A stretch of 64,000 bases of DNA from Sporomusa termitida (GCF_007641255.1 NZ_CP036259.1:1240001-1304000); one strand, 5' to 3'. Numbered from the stretch's first letter, positions 1 to 8,207 are shown. The notes: generated by a model not told the origin, from the sequence alone. A program made the numbers and translations.

Positions 1-327
1 GAGGTGACGCTCGGGTATGACGGCACCCTGGAGCTGCTGCGGGAAAACCTGGCGCGGGGAATTCCCACCCTGGTGGAGTGGATCGACTGGGGCGGCCACT
101 GGGTGGTTGTCACCGGCTACTATGCCGCCTCCGAATCACCGTCCCGGGGTGTTGATTCCATCTTCTTTGCCGATCCGGCTGTCCAGTGGACGGCTGACAA
201 CAACCCGGACGGAATTTCTTCCTTTAATGCCTGGCGGTTCCGGGATATGTGGTTTGATGCCAAGTATTTAAATCCGGGCAATATAGTAAACAATGTATAT
301 ATTATTGCTGTCCCCCGGCGGCAGTAA
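1..327 (+). CDS. C39-like cysteine peptidase family protein (3' part only)
   Basis: The reading frame is open from the first base, so only the C-terminal 108 codons are present. A GTG at position 4 is just an internal codon that could be mistaken for a start. The segment carries GGHWVVVTGYY, matching the region around the catalytic histidine of papain-like C39/C39_2 peptidases, followed by FFADPA, where these families have the Asp/Asn-Pro of the active site. The catalytic cysteine would lie upstream of the window. Standalone C39_2 proteins are usually secreted or of unknown substrate; they need not process bacteriocins. The gene ends directly in a strong hairpin terminator. Family assignment rests on these two motifs. 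Confidence 0.6.
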   Translation, partial: EVTLGYDGTLELLRENLARGIPTLVEWIDWGGHWVVVTGYYAASESPSRGVDSIFFADPAVQWTADNNPDGISSFNAWRFRDMWFDAKYLNPGNIVNNVYIIAVPRRQ

Positions 328-368
328 GCAAAGCAACCAGCCTGCTTGCAAGGCTGGTTGCTTTGCTT
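326..368. terminator. Bidirectional hairpin between convergent genes
   Basis: A 17-bp perfect stem (AAGCAAAGCAACCAGCC at 326-342 with its complement at 352-368) encloses a 9-nt loop. It overlaps the stop codon of the peptidase gene and lies just past the stop of the opposing MFS remnant, so it can serve both strands. Confidence 0.85.
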
Positions 369-369
369 A

Positions 370-529
370 TTATAACTCAGACAGGGGCCGGCCCGCCACC
401 ACCGGCTTGGGGACTAACGGGCGTTCAGGCCTGACCGGCAGCCAGGCGAACATACCAACAACCGCCAAGGCGGCAGTGGTCATGATGGCCGCTTGCCAGC
501 CGTAATGAGTTGAGTAGCTTTTGTCTCAT
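370..529 (-). pseudogene. Remnant of an MFS transporter (CynX-like C-terminal end)
   Basis: On the minus strand a good ribosome site (TCAGGAGGTC) precedes an ATG at 529-527, but that frame gives only 34 residues. In the next frame, a TGA one base after the ATG's A is followed by a 49-codon open stretch containing HYGWQAAIMTTAALAVVGMF, AWLPVRPERP and the stop at 372-370. The aromatic-GWQAA run followed by a hydrophobic helix and WLP is typical of the end of CynX/NimT-type major facilitator transporters. I read it as the start region and final helix of an MFS gene joined by a large internal deletion that also shifted the frame. A T-box leader and a sigma-A promoter remain upstream, so the control region outlived the gene. 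Confidence 0.55.
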
Positions 530-589
530 AATGACCTCCTGAAAAAATATAAATGCTAAAACAGGGAAAAACTGCCGCGCGCAGGACAA

Positions 590-915
590 TAAAAAAATCC
601 CTTATCCCCTAGAATAAATCTAAGGGGCAAGAGATTAATCCCGCGGTACCACCCTCATTAACCGTCTGTATGAACAGCGGTTTTCTCGTCAGGTCAAACA
701 ACCCTAAGCAAATAACGGTTGCACTCGTTGGAGCCGAGTCCGGCGAAGCTTACTTGGCCGCAAAAACACTGGCCGTTGGGCTTTGCAGTTCAGGAGTGAT
801 TAGTCTATACCGGTTTGTTACTGACTCGCACCATCCGTCAGTTCTCTGCAACGCCGCGGCAAGCTTGTCTCCCTCATCACTTTTACTGGTTATTTCATAT
901 TGTAAACTTGTAAAG
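590..915 (-). promoter_or_regulatory. T-box leader (tRNA-sensing attenuator)
   Basis: The minus strand carries the invariant T-box sequence AGGGTGGTACCGCG (655-642), immediately before the terminator. About 170 nt upstream is the Stem I apical element: stem ACTGAC/GTCAGT enclosing GGATGGTGCGA (distal loop near 825-832). The UGGU of the T-box would pair with an ACCA-ended tRNA, meaning discriminator base A. The base of Stem I may be GTGAT/ATCAC. I could not fix the specifier codon with confidence; the 3' side near the stem base reads ATAGACTA. The only gene downstream is the decayed MFS remnant, so the leader is probably an orphan now. It fills most of the gap between 530 and 1048. Confidence 0.85.
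591..633 (-). terminator. T-box-associated intrinsic terminator
   Basis: Read on the minus strand, CTCTTGCCCC/TTAGA pairs with TCTA/GGGG/AAGGG and is followed by seven Ts (591-597). The stem begins just after the conserved T-box sequence, as expected for a terminator that competes with the antiterminator. Confidence 0.8.
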
Positions 916-925
916 CTTAATACAA

Positions 926-954
926 AGTATAGTCATCCCCGGATTATCCGTCAA
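926..954 (-). promoter_or_regulatory. Sigma-A promoter of the T-box leader
   Basis: On the minus strand, TTGACG (954-949), a 17-bp spacer and TATACT (931-926) give a near-consensus sigma-A promoter directly upstream of the T-box Stem I. Confidence 0.75.
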
Positions 955-1048
955 GCAATTTTTTAGGATATACAAGGGGAATGGTAGAACAGGATAAAAT
1001 AAAATGATAAAATAATTAAATAGCGAATTTACTGACAGGAGAATTGCA

Positions 1049-1900
1049 ATGAGAGTACTAGGGATCGTTGCCTCGCCCCGGCGGGTTGGCAATTCGGAGA
1101 TCGTCGTGAAAGAAATGCTGGCTGTGCTGCCAGATACCTGGGAGAAAGGGATGATCAATCTCAATGATCTGGTCATTGAGCGCTGTAAGGCCTGTTATGC
1201 CTGTCTGCCGAAGGAGAAAAGATGCATTCTCAATGATGATCTGAACTTTTTTTTAGATCAGCTCCGGGCCGCCGATAAGATCATTATTGCCGCACCGGTA
1301 TATTTCCTGGGCCAGCATACTGTCTTAAAACAGATTAATGACCGCCTGATATCCATTTTAAACAATGGCCCTGAGTATTTTACCGCTAAGCAGTGTGTGA
1401 TTGTCATACCTTACGGCATAAAAGACTGGGAGGGGTACGCCCGGGAGGCAACTATGCATTTTGCCCGTTTCCTGGGCTTGCAGGTAAGCGGGACCCTGCT
1501 TGTCAAGGCTACCCTGCCCGGTGATGCTGCCGAGGCAACATCACTGGCCGCCGTTAAGAAGCTGGCTAAGTCGCTGGCCGATAATACAGTCGTAGATTTT
1601 GCCGAGCCGGATCAGGTATATTGCCCGGATTGCGGCAGCAGTCTGTTGCAGATTCAGCATAAAGCCAAGTGGCGGTGTGTGTTCTGTGGTGCCGGCGGTG
1701 AATGGGCGGTTGCTGACGGGCAATTTGCCATCACCTGTGTCCCCCGGACCCGGCAGCGTTTTTCCCTGGCCGGAATGACAGCCCATGGGGAACTGCTGAC
1801 TCAGGCCAAAAATGAATTTATCAGCAACCGGAAACAAGTGGCTGCCATTCAGCAGCAATATAAAGACCCCGATTACTGGCTGAAACCGGGTTCTACCTAA
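1049..1900 (+). CDS. Iron-sulfur flavoprotein / NADPH-dependent FMN reductase family
   Basis: This 283-residue protein starts with a flavodoxin-like fold: MRVLGIVASPRRVGNSE holds the FMN-phosphate loop. A cysteine cluster CKACYACLPKEKRC at about residues 48-61 has the C-x2-C-x2-C spacing of archaeal and clostridial iron-sulfur flavoproteins, which carry a 4Fe-4S cluster next to FMN and move electrons from ferredoxin to unknown acceptors. The C-terminal third adds a CPDCG...CVFCG pair that looks like a zinc ribbon or rubredoxin-like knuckle, which the short family members lack. The ATG at 1049 follows GACAGGAGAATTGC. It is monocistronic and precedes a c-di-GMP-controlled gene. The electron partner cannot be told from the sequence. 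Confidence 0.75.
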   Translation: MRVLGIVASPRRVGNSEIVVKEMLAVLPDTWEKGMINLNDLVIERCKACYACLPKEKRCILNDDLNFFLDQLRAADKIIIAAPVYFLGQHTVLKQINDRLISILNNGPEYFTAKQCVIVIPYGIKDWEGYAREATMHFARFLGLQVSGTLLVKATLPGDAAEATSLAAVKKLAKSLADNTVVDFAEPDQVYCPDCGSSLLQIQHKAKWRCVFCGAGGEWAVADGQFAITCVPRTRQRFSLAGMTAHGELLTQAKNEFISNRKQVAAIQQQYKDPDYWLKPGST

Positions 1901-2005
1901 AGTCGTTTTATGTTAGAATTTGAAAGTAATTAACTAAATTTAGCAGGATTTTGCGGAAAAATTTCGAAATAAGTTAAAAAGAGAACATGGATTACTGTAT
2001 ACGTT

Positions 2006-2090
2006 GATACTAAGTTGGCAAACTTATCGAAAGATAGGGACGCAAAGCCGTGGGTCTACAAGCTGTTTGCGCTCAAGACTGCCAGGTTGC
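2006..2090 (+). promoter_or_regulatory. Cyclic di-GMP-I (GEMM) riboswitch aptamer
   Basis: The core GGCAAACTTATCGAAAGAT followed by AGGGACGCAAAGCC (2017-2049) matches the class I aptamer: GGCAAACC, a P2 hairpin with a GAAA tetraloop, GGGACGCAAAGCC. It is followed by a second arm and a GACTGCCAGGTTGC segment that closes the fold. It lies about 120 nt upstream of a chemotaxis receptor gene, a classic target. The 3' part of the aptamer is also the 5' arm of the following terminator, so ligand binding should oppose termination (inferred ON switch). Confidence 0.92.
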
Positions 2091-2113
2091 AATCTGCATC
2101 CTGGCAGTCTTTT
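2075..2113 (+). terminator. Expression-platform terminator of the c-di-GMP riboswitch
   Basis: AAGACTGCCAGG (2075-2086) pairs perfectly with CCTGGCAGTCTT (2100-2111), followed by a short T run. The 5' arm is shared with the aptamer. Confidence 0.85.
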
Positions 2114-2207
2114 CATTTGCCGCCGCCAGTAATGGCCAAATGACAGTCAGTACAGAGCTTTACCAGGATCAATAATAAAATATTATGTTATGAAAGGACA
2201 GGTTACT

Positions 2208-4241
2208 ATGAAGATTACAAGTATCAGAACCAAGCTGTTGCTCGTCTTACTGCCTTTTTTCATGCTGACTTTCGGATTATTGCTGGGGGTGAATTATTAC
2301 CTGGCCGAAGAAGCCCTGACAACAAGCATTGATGAGAATGCAGTGGCAACCGGCAGTGATTATTCCAACCGTATTGAGTCCTATGTGCAGGGAGCGGCAC
2401 TGCAGCTGGAGGCTTTTTCAACAAACAAAGCCTTATATAATCCGGCCGACAGGCAGCAGTTGCAGGCGGCCCTGCAGGATTGCGCCAAACGCCTGGGGAA
2501 TTTGGAGAATGTAACCTACATTGCCACCGACGGCGCCGCCCTGCGCCCGGACGGCACGACTACCCAACTGGGCGAACGGGAATATTTCAGGCAGGTTGTG
2601 GCTACCCAAAAAACGGTGGTTTCTGATGTGCTGGTTTCCAAAACCACCGGCAAGGTCGCTGTGAATGTGGCTGTACCGCTGGTGCATAACGATCAGCTTA
2701 CCGGCGTGTTAACCGGTACTGTTTCGCTGGCGAAACTGACGGAACTGATTGCCGATATGCAGTTTCTGACCACCGGCTATGGGGCGATTGCCGACAAAAC
2801 CGGCAAACTCATTATTCACCCCAAACTGCCGGAGCTTGTCGGTAAAATAAGCTTCACCGAAAAAAAGCTGGACCCGGCGCTCAATACCAAAGAAGCCGAG
2901 CTTGACGATCATTTTATCAGTCTGTTTACAACGGCGGCCGAAACCGGCAAGCCTGTGCGGGGAACCTATAAATTTGTTGACGGTGTTACCAGAATCGGTG
3001 TTTTTACACCAATCCAGCTAGCGGGTGGGCAACAGTGGATTTTGATTGTAACCGCGCCGGCGGTTGAAGCCACGCAGGCTATGACTACCTTCACCTATGC
3101 CATGCTGAGCGGCTCCCTGCTTTGTGTTGTTTTAGCCGCCTTGTTTATCATCCTGCTCAGTAAAAGGCTGACGAAGCCAATTGCGCTGATGCGGGACGAA
3201 TGCCTGCTATTGGCCCGGGGGGATCTGCGTGCGCAGCCGGCCAGCGTCTTTAGTCAGGATGAAGTGGGCCAGCTGGCGCAAGGTTTCCGGCAAATGCGCG
3301 ATAGTTTGCGGACCCTGGTAACCAATGTTCTTTCCCAGTCCGAAGCACTGGCCGCTTCCAGTGAAGAGTTAACGGCCAGTGCGCACCAGTCGGCCGATGC
3401 CGCTAATCAGGTCGCCGGTTCGATTACGGAAATCGCCCAGGCGGCCGAAAACCAGGTCGCTGTTGTGAGCCAGATCACTGACCAGTCCCAGGCAATGGCT
3501 GACCAGGTAAATCAGATATCGCATGCGACCCAGGAACTGTCTCATATTGCGGAAGACACGGCGGAGGCTGCCAGGCAAGGCCGTCAGTCTGTGGATCAGG
3601 CCGTAGGCCAGATGAATGAAATTGGCAGAAACACAGACATTACCCAGGCCACGATTGGCGAATTAACGCAAAGCTCCCAGGAGATCAGAGAAATTGTTAC
3701 CCTTATCGCCTCCATTGCCGGCCAGACCGATTTGCTGGCCTTAAATGCGGCGATCGAAGCGGCGCGCGCGGGCGAACAGGGGCGCGGCTTTGCCGTCGTG
3801 GCGGAAGAGGTCCGGAAGCTGGCCGAACAGTCCAATCGGGCGGCCCGTAAGATTAGTCAGTTAATCGAAAAAAATGAGTCCAATCTTAATGAGGTTGTTG
3901 TTATTACCCAAAACGGCGCCAGCGGCATTCAAACCGGTATCGCCCTTGTCAACAATACCGGTGAAAGCTTTAGCAGTATTGCCGATTCCATTCTGGCCAT
4001 TGCCCAACAGGTCCAGGAGGTGGCGGCCGCTATCAACCGGATTAATGCCAGCAACGCCACCCTGATCCGGTCAATTCAGGAAATTGACACTGCCAGCGCC
4101 AGGACTGCAGCCGAATCGCAGAACGTTTCGGCCGCTACCGAAGAGCAATCGGCGGCCATGCAGCAGATTGCCGCCTCCAGCCAAAGCCTGGCCGTACTGG
4201 CTGCCGACCTACAGGCCGGGATCGCAAAATTTCGCTTATAG
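2208..4241 (+). CDS. Methyl-accepting chemotaxis protein with dCache sensor
   Basis: A 677-residue transmembrane chemoreceptor. A membrane helix near residues 10-30 ([21 protein letters not shown]) is followed by an extracytoplasmic dCache-type domain of about 250 residues, a second helix ([19 protein letters not shown]), a HAMP linker and a long coiled-coil signalling domain. The signalling hairpin tip has [20 protein letters not shown] and [15 protein letters not shown], the CheA/CheW contact region. I chose the ATG at 2208 rather than 2190 because AAAGGACAGG lies at the proper distance before it. The upstream c-di-GMP riboswitch ties receptor production to the motile/sessile switch. The ligand is unknown. 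Confidence 0.93.
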   Translation: MKITSIRTKLLLVLLPFFMLTFGLLLGVNYYLAEEALTTSIDENAVATGSDYSNRIESYVQGAALQLEAFSTNKALYNPADRQQLQAALQDCAKRLGNLENVTYIATDGAALRPDGTTTQLGEREYFRQVVATQKTVVSDVLVSKTTGKVAVNVAVPLVHNDQLTGVLTGTVSLAKLTELIADMQFLTTGYGAIADKTGKLIIHPKLPELVGKISFTEKKLDPALNTKEAELDDHFISLFTTAAETGKPVRGTYKFVDGVTRIGVFTPIQLAGGQQWILIVTAPAVEATQAMTTFTYAMLSGSLLCVVLAALFIILLSKRLTKPIALMRDECLLLARGDLRAQPASVFSQDEVGQLAQGFRQMRDSLRTLVTNVLSQSEALAASSEELTASAHQSADAANQVAGSITEIAQAAENQVAVVSQITDQSQAMADQVNQISHATQELSHIAEDTAEAARQGRQSVDQAVGQMNEIGRNTDITQATIGELTQSSQEIREIVTLIASIAGQTDLLALNAAIEAARAGEQGRGFAVVAEEVRKLAEQSNRAARKISQLIEKNESNLNEVVVITQNGASGIQTGIALVNNTGESFSSIADSILAIAQQVQEVAAAINRINASNATLIRSIQEIDTASARTAAESQNVSAATEEQSAAMQQIAASSQSLAVLAADLQAGIAKFRL

Positions 4242-4254
4242 GAGTGGTGTGATT

Positions 4255-4613
4255 ATGGAAAAAAATATCTATTCCTTTGCTACCCCAAATGCACGACCTG
4301 CCAAAAGGCAAAAAAATGGCTTGATGCCCATGGCCTGGCCTATGAACTGCGGAATATTAAGGACCACAACCCAACGGCCGCCGAGTTAAACCGCTGGTGG
4401 CAGAACAGTAATGTTCCGGTCCGCAAACTATTTAATACCAGCGGCAGTTTATACAAATCCCTGGCCCTGAAGGACAAACTGGCAGCCATGCCGGCAGCGG
4501 AGCAGCTGGCCTTGCTGGCAACCGACGGCATGCTTGTAAAACGGCCGCTGCTGATTATCGGCGATAAGGTTTTAATCGGGTTTAAAGAGGCGGAGTGGGA
4601 GGCCCTCCTTTAG
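4255..4613 (+). pseudogene. ArsC/Spx-family protein, frameshifted at an A7 run
   Basis: Downstream of the chemoreceptor an ATG (4255) enters a run of seven As. The ATG frame gives an unrelated peptide. One frame over, the DNA encodes YLFLCYPKCTTCQKAKKWLD and continues to the TAG at 4611, about 115 residues that match the arsenate-reductase-like/Spx thioredoxin fold: active-site CTTC, then KRPLLI, the cis-proline region. No ATG, GTG or TTG exists in that frame between the chemoreceptor stop and the CTTC motif. Adding one A (A8) would join MEKK to YLFLCYPK perfectly. So this is a recent frameshift, a sequencing error in the homopolymer, or expression by slippage. Such proteins are small redox or disulfide-stress factors; the specific role is unknown. 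Confidence 0.75.
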
Positions 4614-4620
4614 TAATCGC

Positions 4621-6297
4621 CTACAGCTTGCCTGAACGGATAATGGCGTACAGGAGCCAGCCAAACAGGAGCATGGCGATCCCGAAGCCGATTTCGACAA
4701 CCGGCAGTTTCCATAACAGGGAATATTGCCCGGCAATACTCAAACTGATGATAATACTGGACATAATCAGGCTGAAGGCCAGGAGAACTACGCTGAAGGA
4801 CAAGCGGTTACTTATACGGTCCTGGGCTTTCAGGATCTGCTCGATCGCAGGCAATGCTATCTCCACCTGCAGGCGCCCGTGTCTGACAATGGCTCTTAGC
4901 TCATGAAAATGCTGTGGAAACTGAAACAAGATCTCACTAAAGTCATTCAGGTTTCGCAGCCAGGTTCTGGCCAGGTTTTTAGGATGCAGGCGCTCTCGCA
5001 GCAGCTGCCGGCCGAAGGGTTCGGCAATATCCAGAATGCTTACGTTGGGGTCAAGCTTTTCCACAACCCCCTCCATGGTCAGCAAGGCTTTGCCGACTAA
5101 CACCAAATCGGCCGGGATCTTAATTTTGTGTTTGAGGGCGACGGCAAAAATGCTGCTGACCGCCTCCCCCAGACTGACCTTGCTTAACGGCACACCATAA
5201 TATTTTTCCCGTAACATCTCAATATCTGCCCGCAGCTGCAGCCTGTTGACCTGATCGGGAACCGTTCCCATCCGGAAAATGGCATTGGTTAATTCCTCCG
5301 CATTCTGACGCATTAAGCCGATTACCACTGACGATAGATTATATTTCATTTCGGTGCTGAGGCGGCCGACCATGCCAAAATCCAGAAACGCAATGACTTC
5401 TCCCGGCAGCACCACAACATTGCCGGGATGAGGATCGCCGTGGAAGAAGCCTTCCATAAAAATCTGCTGCAAGATCCCTTCGGCAAACCGTTCGGCTAAG
5501 AGGGAGAGATTATAGCCCTGTTGCGCCAACAATTCACTGCTGCTGATTTTTATGCCTTCGATATATTCTGCAGTCAGCACCTTGTGCGTCGAATACTGCC
5601 AATATACCCCGGGGATGTAAATCAGGTGGTTATTGATAAACTGTTTGGCAATTTTTTCGGCATTGCGGGCTTCACTTGTGTAGTCGAGCTCACGCAGGAG
5701 CGATTTTGCGAATTCATCAATCATATCGACAAGCTGGTATGATCTTGCCCAAAGAAACCGGCGTTCGGCCAGGCTCGCCAGTTCGTACAGAATTTCCAAA
5801 TCGGTTTCTATCGCGGTGACAATACCGGGGCGCTGAATCTTTACGGCAACGGTCTCGCCACTGGTCAGCACGGCCTGGTGGACCTGGCCGATAGAAGCCG
5901 CTGCCAACGGCTCCGGCGTAAACTGCAAAAATAGTTCTTCCAGTTTTCCCCCCAACTCTTCCTCAAGCACAGAACGAACCCCGGCAAGAGGGAAACCAGG
6001 TACTTTATCCTGCAATTTCTCCAGCTCATGAATAAGATCCCGGGGCAGCAGATCCGGCCGCGTACTGGCAATCTGGCCCAGTTTGACATAGGTGGGGCCT
6101 AATTGCTGCAGCACCAGCCGGATACGTTCACTCACCCCGCCGGTGCTGCCGGCTGTAATTACCGGACGTACGCGCTGGTAATAAGGGATCTTCTGCAGTA
6201 AGCCGATTTCTTCGACAATATAGTCAAATCCCTGGCTTAGCAGTGCTGTTGCAAGCTCACGGTAGCGGTTAATATGGCGCACTTTCTTTTTAAACAT
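4621..6297 (-). CDS. ABC1/AarF/UbiB-family atypical protein kinase-like protein
   Basis: A 558-residue member of the UbiB/COQ8 family. Landmarks include KxGQ-like YVKLGQIASTRPDLLP near residue 70, the A-rich and QVHQA region, the ATP-binding lysine in VAVKIQRPG, the catalytic-loop analogue GFFHGDPHPGNV and the metal-binding FLDFGMVGRL. Two C-terminal transmembrane helices (SFSVVLLAFSLIMSSIII and VVEIGFGIAMLLFGWLLYA) anchor it to the membrane. In proteobacteria UbiB assists ubiquinone synthesis; in anaerobic Firmicutes the client is unknown, perhaps menaquinone or isoprenoid-lipid handling. It runs convergent to the ArsC/Spx-like gene and ends 7 bases from it. Family assignment is firm; function is not. 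Confidence 0.9.
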   Translation of the reverse strand: MFKKKVRHINRYRELATALLSQGFDYIVEEIGLLQKIPYYQRVRPVITAGSTGGVSERIRLVLQQLGPTYVKLGQIASTRPDLLPRDLIHELEKLQDKVPGFPLAGVRSVLEEELGGKLEELFLQFTPEPLAAASIGQVHQAVLTSGETVAVKIQRPGIVTAIETDLEILYELASLAERRFLWARSYQLVDMIDEFAKSLLRELDYTSEARNAEKIAKQFINNHLIYIPGVYWQYSTHKVLTAEYIEGIKISSSELLAQQGYNLSLLAERFAEGILQQIFMEGFFHGDPHPGNVVVLPGEVIAFLDFGMVGRLSTEMKYNLSSVVIGLMRQNAEELTNAIFRMGTVPDQVNRLQLRADIEMLREKYYGVPLSKVSLGEAVSSIFAVALKHKIKIPADLVLVGKALLTMEGVVEKLDPNVSILDIAEPFGRQLLRERLHPKNLARTWLRNLNDFSEILFQFPQHFHELRAIVRHGRLQVEIALPAIEQILKAQDRISNRLSFSVVLLAFSLIMSSIIISLSIAGQYSLLWKLPVVEIGFGIAMLLFGWLLYAIIRSGKL

Positions 6298-6407
6298 AGT
6301 ATCCCGGCTCCTGTAGTAATCAATCAGTATTTTGTCAATATCCCCGCTTATGGCTAGGCATATACCCGGTGATTAGCGAAAAAATCCAATTTATCCCTTG
6401 TAAGAAA

Positions 6408-6492
6408 AGCAAACACGTGCTAAAATATAAACAATTTAAGAAACTTGGTCAATGAAGACCTCCCCAGAGCTTGGCCGGGGAGGTTTATTTTT
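6408..6492 (+). promoter_or_regulatory. Two-hairpin attenuator with hexaloops (ANTAR-target-like) and terminator
   Basis: Hairpin 1 is AGCA-AACACG-TGCT (6408-6421). Hairpin 2 is GGTC-AATGAA-GACC (6447-6460); its six-base loop has A at position 1 and G at position 4, the signature of ANTAR-protein RNA targets. The 3' arm of hairpin 2 overlaps the 5' arm of a strong terminator (ACCTCCCC at 6458-6465 with GGGGAGGT at 6477-6484, then TTATTTTT). The two structures are mutually exclusive, as in ANTAR antitermination. Hairpin 1 lacks the G at position 4, so the assignment is tentative. It occupies the gap between the UbiB-like gene and the small gene at 6587. Confidence 0.5.
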
Positions 6493-6586
6493 GTGTAACC
6501 GTTACTTGTACAATACAATTACTCCGGTTACAAAGTCGGGTTCCAGGTTGAGGTCAGATGTTTTTGATAAAGTAGGAGCGATTTTT

Positions 6587-6931
6587 ATGAAAGTAGCGGA
6601 TACAGATTTAAAGCAAGAGATTGCCCGGGTTAATAATCAGGTCAACCTTTCCCTGTTTGGGACAGGCCTGCGGAAACAGCGGGTAACCCTTGTGGAGGAC
6701 AAGATTATTATTACCGCCGATCATAAGCGCATTCCGGCCTTGGCTGCCATTGACCAGCAGGACCGGATGTCCTCCCGGATTGCCGATGTGGCGATATTAG
6801 ACGAGTATAAACGCCGTTTAAAGCAGGAACTTATCGAGCAAATCCAGCTGCCTGTCATCTGTGTTCTCAAAGATTATGCGCCTGAATATGAATTGGCTGT
6901 AACCTTTATCTTGCTTAGCAATACGCGTTAA
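6587..6931 (+). CDS. Small DUF2294-like protein
   Basis: A 114-residue soluble protein. I start it at 6587, where ATG follows GTAGGAGCG by about 8 bases; an upstream in-frame ATG at 6452 lies inside the terminator region and has no ribosome site. The sequence LKQEIARVNNQVNLSLFGTG...VEDKIIITADHKRIPAL...LIEQIQLPVICVLKDYAPEYELAVTFIL has a short basic N-terminus and alternating strands. It recalls the DUF2294 (Na-translocating-like) family, which has no established function. Its upstream attenuator suggests conditional expression. The family match is from memory of the pattern and should be treated as weak. Confidence 0.5.
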   Translation: MKVADTDLKQEIARVNNQVNLSLFGTGLRKQRVTLVEDKIIITADHKRIPALAAIDQQDRMSSRIADVAILDEYKRRLKQELIEQIQLPVICVLKDYAPEYELAVTFILLSNTR

Positions 6932-6954
6932 GCAGCAAGTGGAACAGCATTAGC

Positions 6955-7080
6955 AAATAAAATATCTGAGGTTGGCCGTAGGAACTCTGCACGAGAGCTG
7001 AAAGCTACCGCTTTGTGTAATGCCGCCGGCTGCGTAAAACATGCGCAGCCTGTGCCAGGACTAAGCGGTAGCTTTTGTTT
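6955..7080 (+). promoter_or_regulatory. Structured leader with a long branched terminator
   Basis: A 13-bp stem (AAAGCTACCGCTT near 7004-7016 with AAGCGGTAGCTTT, then GTTTTTTA) encloses a second hairpin GGCTGCG...CGCAGCC and two roughly 13-nt single-stranded flanks. A small hairpin CTCT-GCACG-AGAG precedes it. The U-rich end makes it a terminator, and the branched internal structure is larger than usual, so it may be a regulated leader. I do not recognise a riboswitch class. Confidence 0.5.
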
Positions 7081-7113
7081 TTTATCCTGTCACAAGCCAA
7101 TACCCAAAGGACA

Positions 7114-7178
7114 CTGGCGGCTGCTGCCGGCGTCCTAAGGGGCTTGCTATAAGCCAAGTTTTCCTAACAACAAGGAGG
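7114..7178 (+). repeat. 65-nt leader element, copy 1 (also at 38537)
   Basis: This segment, ending in the ribosome site AAGGAGG, aligns end to end with 38537-38601 in front of nifI1. Both share the exact core CTGCCGGCGTCCT (7124-7136), a GTCC/GGGC or GTCC/GGAC mini-hairpin, a CTTG...AAGC hairpin, a T-rich run, CTAA and the ribosome site, with only small indels. It may be a conserved structured 5' UTR. Confidence 0.5.
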
Positions 7179-8207
7179 TTGGACAAAATTATCAGAGTAA
7201 AAGATGTTTTGGCGGCACTGGATCAAATTACCGGCGGCCGGTGTGTTAAAAGCCTGGCGGACATTTTCAGCGGCAGCAATAAATTCGTCATCATGAAGTC
7301 CTCCCATATCCCCGGCAAAGCCTGTATGGAGCTGCCGGGGCTGGTGTGCGGCGACTTGGAAGCACCGGTAAAGAAGCTGGCGGTGACGATGACCCTGACC
7401 GAGTGCAATATTGAATTGGCCGGGGCAACCGGTGTTGATGCCATCATTGCTCATCATCCGGTGGTGGATGCCGCCAATTCGGGCGGCGTCAATATGCGCG
7501 GCTATTTAGACCTGTACGGGTTGTCGGTTTTTGAACTGCATGAGGCTTTCCACGGGCTGCATCCCGGTATCGCCTATATCCATGGACACCAGGCTTTCCG
7601 GGTAGACATTGCTTATGGCAATATCCCCGGCAATATCGTCTATGTCGGCCGGGCGCTGGCGGATGTGCCAACCATCGGCGCTATTTTGGACAGGCTTAAT
7701 GAATTTATGGGGATGGGTGAGGAACAAAAAATGCTGCTGACAGAAAAAAACGTGCGCGATTGCAATGAAATCTGTGAAACCAATGTTGCTACCGGCGGCA
7801 AGCTGCTTGTCGGCAGCCGGGAAAACAAGGTGGGGACTATTATCCATATATTTCCTCATACCGGTTTTACCGCCCAGCACCTTGCGCGGATAAAGCAAGA
7901 GCATCCGGAAGCAGATACTGTCATCGCCTCCATCAGCCGGGTAAGGGAGGATAGTGAGTTAGTGAACAAGGCAGCGGAGTTAGGCCTTAACTTTGTTGTT
8001 GGCAATTCGCATGCCATGGAAATGCTGGAGAACGGGCTGCCGCTGGCTGCGGCCCTGCATAACCTGCTGCCGGCGGTGGAGGTTGTCCTGTTTCGCGAGC
8101 GGATTACTTCTACCCCCCTCTATAGGGTTGGTACCACTGCAATCAGGAATTATGCGGATTATATTGCCCGTGAGTACCTGATTAACAAAGCAAGGAGGTA
8201 TGAGTAA
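7179..8207 (+). CDS. NIF3 / GTP cyclohydrolase I type 2-like protein
   Basis: A protein of about 340 residues. IIAHHPVVDA in the first third is the HHP metal-binding motif of NIF3/YbgI proteins, and FVVGNSHAMEML near the end has a second His. Family members are dimetal toroidal hexamers of uncertain activity. The start is odd: the only standard codon before the conserved region is TTG at 7179, directly abutting the AAGGAGG ribosome site (7172-7178). An ATT at 7188 has ideal 9-base spacing and would give a start IIRVKDVLAALDQI, so a rare ATT start is plausible. It is followed 71 bases later by an MFS gene, suggesting a joint role in handling an imported compound. Confidence 0.75.
   Translation: MDKIIRVKDVLAALDQITGGRCVKSLADIFSGSNKFVIMKSSHIPGKACMELPGLVCGDLEAPVKKLAVTMTLTECNIELAGATGVDAIIAHHPVVDAANSGGVNMRGYLDLYGLSVFELHEAFHGLHPGIAYIHGHQAFRVDIAYGNIPGNIVYVGRALADVPTIGAILDRLNEFMGMGEEQKMLLTEKNVRDCNEICETNVATGGKLLVGSRENKVGTIIHIFPHTGFTAQHLARIKQEHPEADTVIASISRVREDSELVNKAAELGLNFVVGNSHAMEMLENGLPLAAALHNLLPAVEVVLFRERITSTPLYRVGTTAIRNYADYIAREYLINKARRYE

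Noticed and set aside
670-966. Plus-strand ORF of 98 residues upstream of the flavoprotein
   Set aside because: It lies wholly inside the minus-strand T-box leader and its promoter; no ribosome site.
4255-4389. Separate small protein from the ATG at 4255 in its own frame
   Set aside because: Its sequence is a frame-shifted reading of the ArsC/Spx-like gene and shows no independent features.
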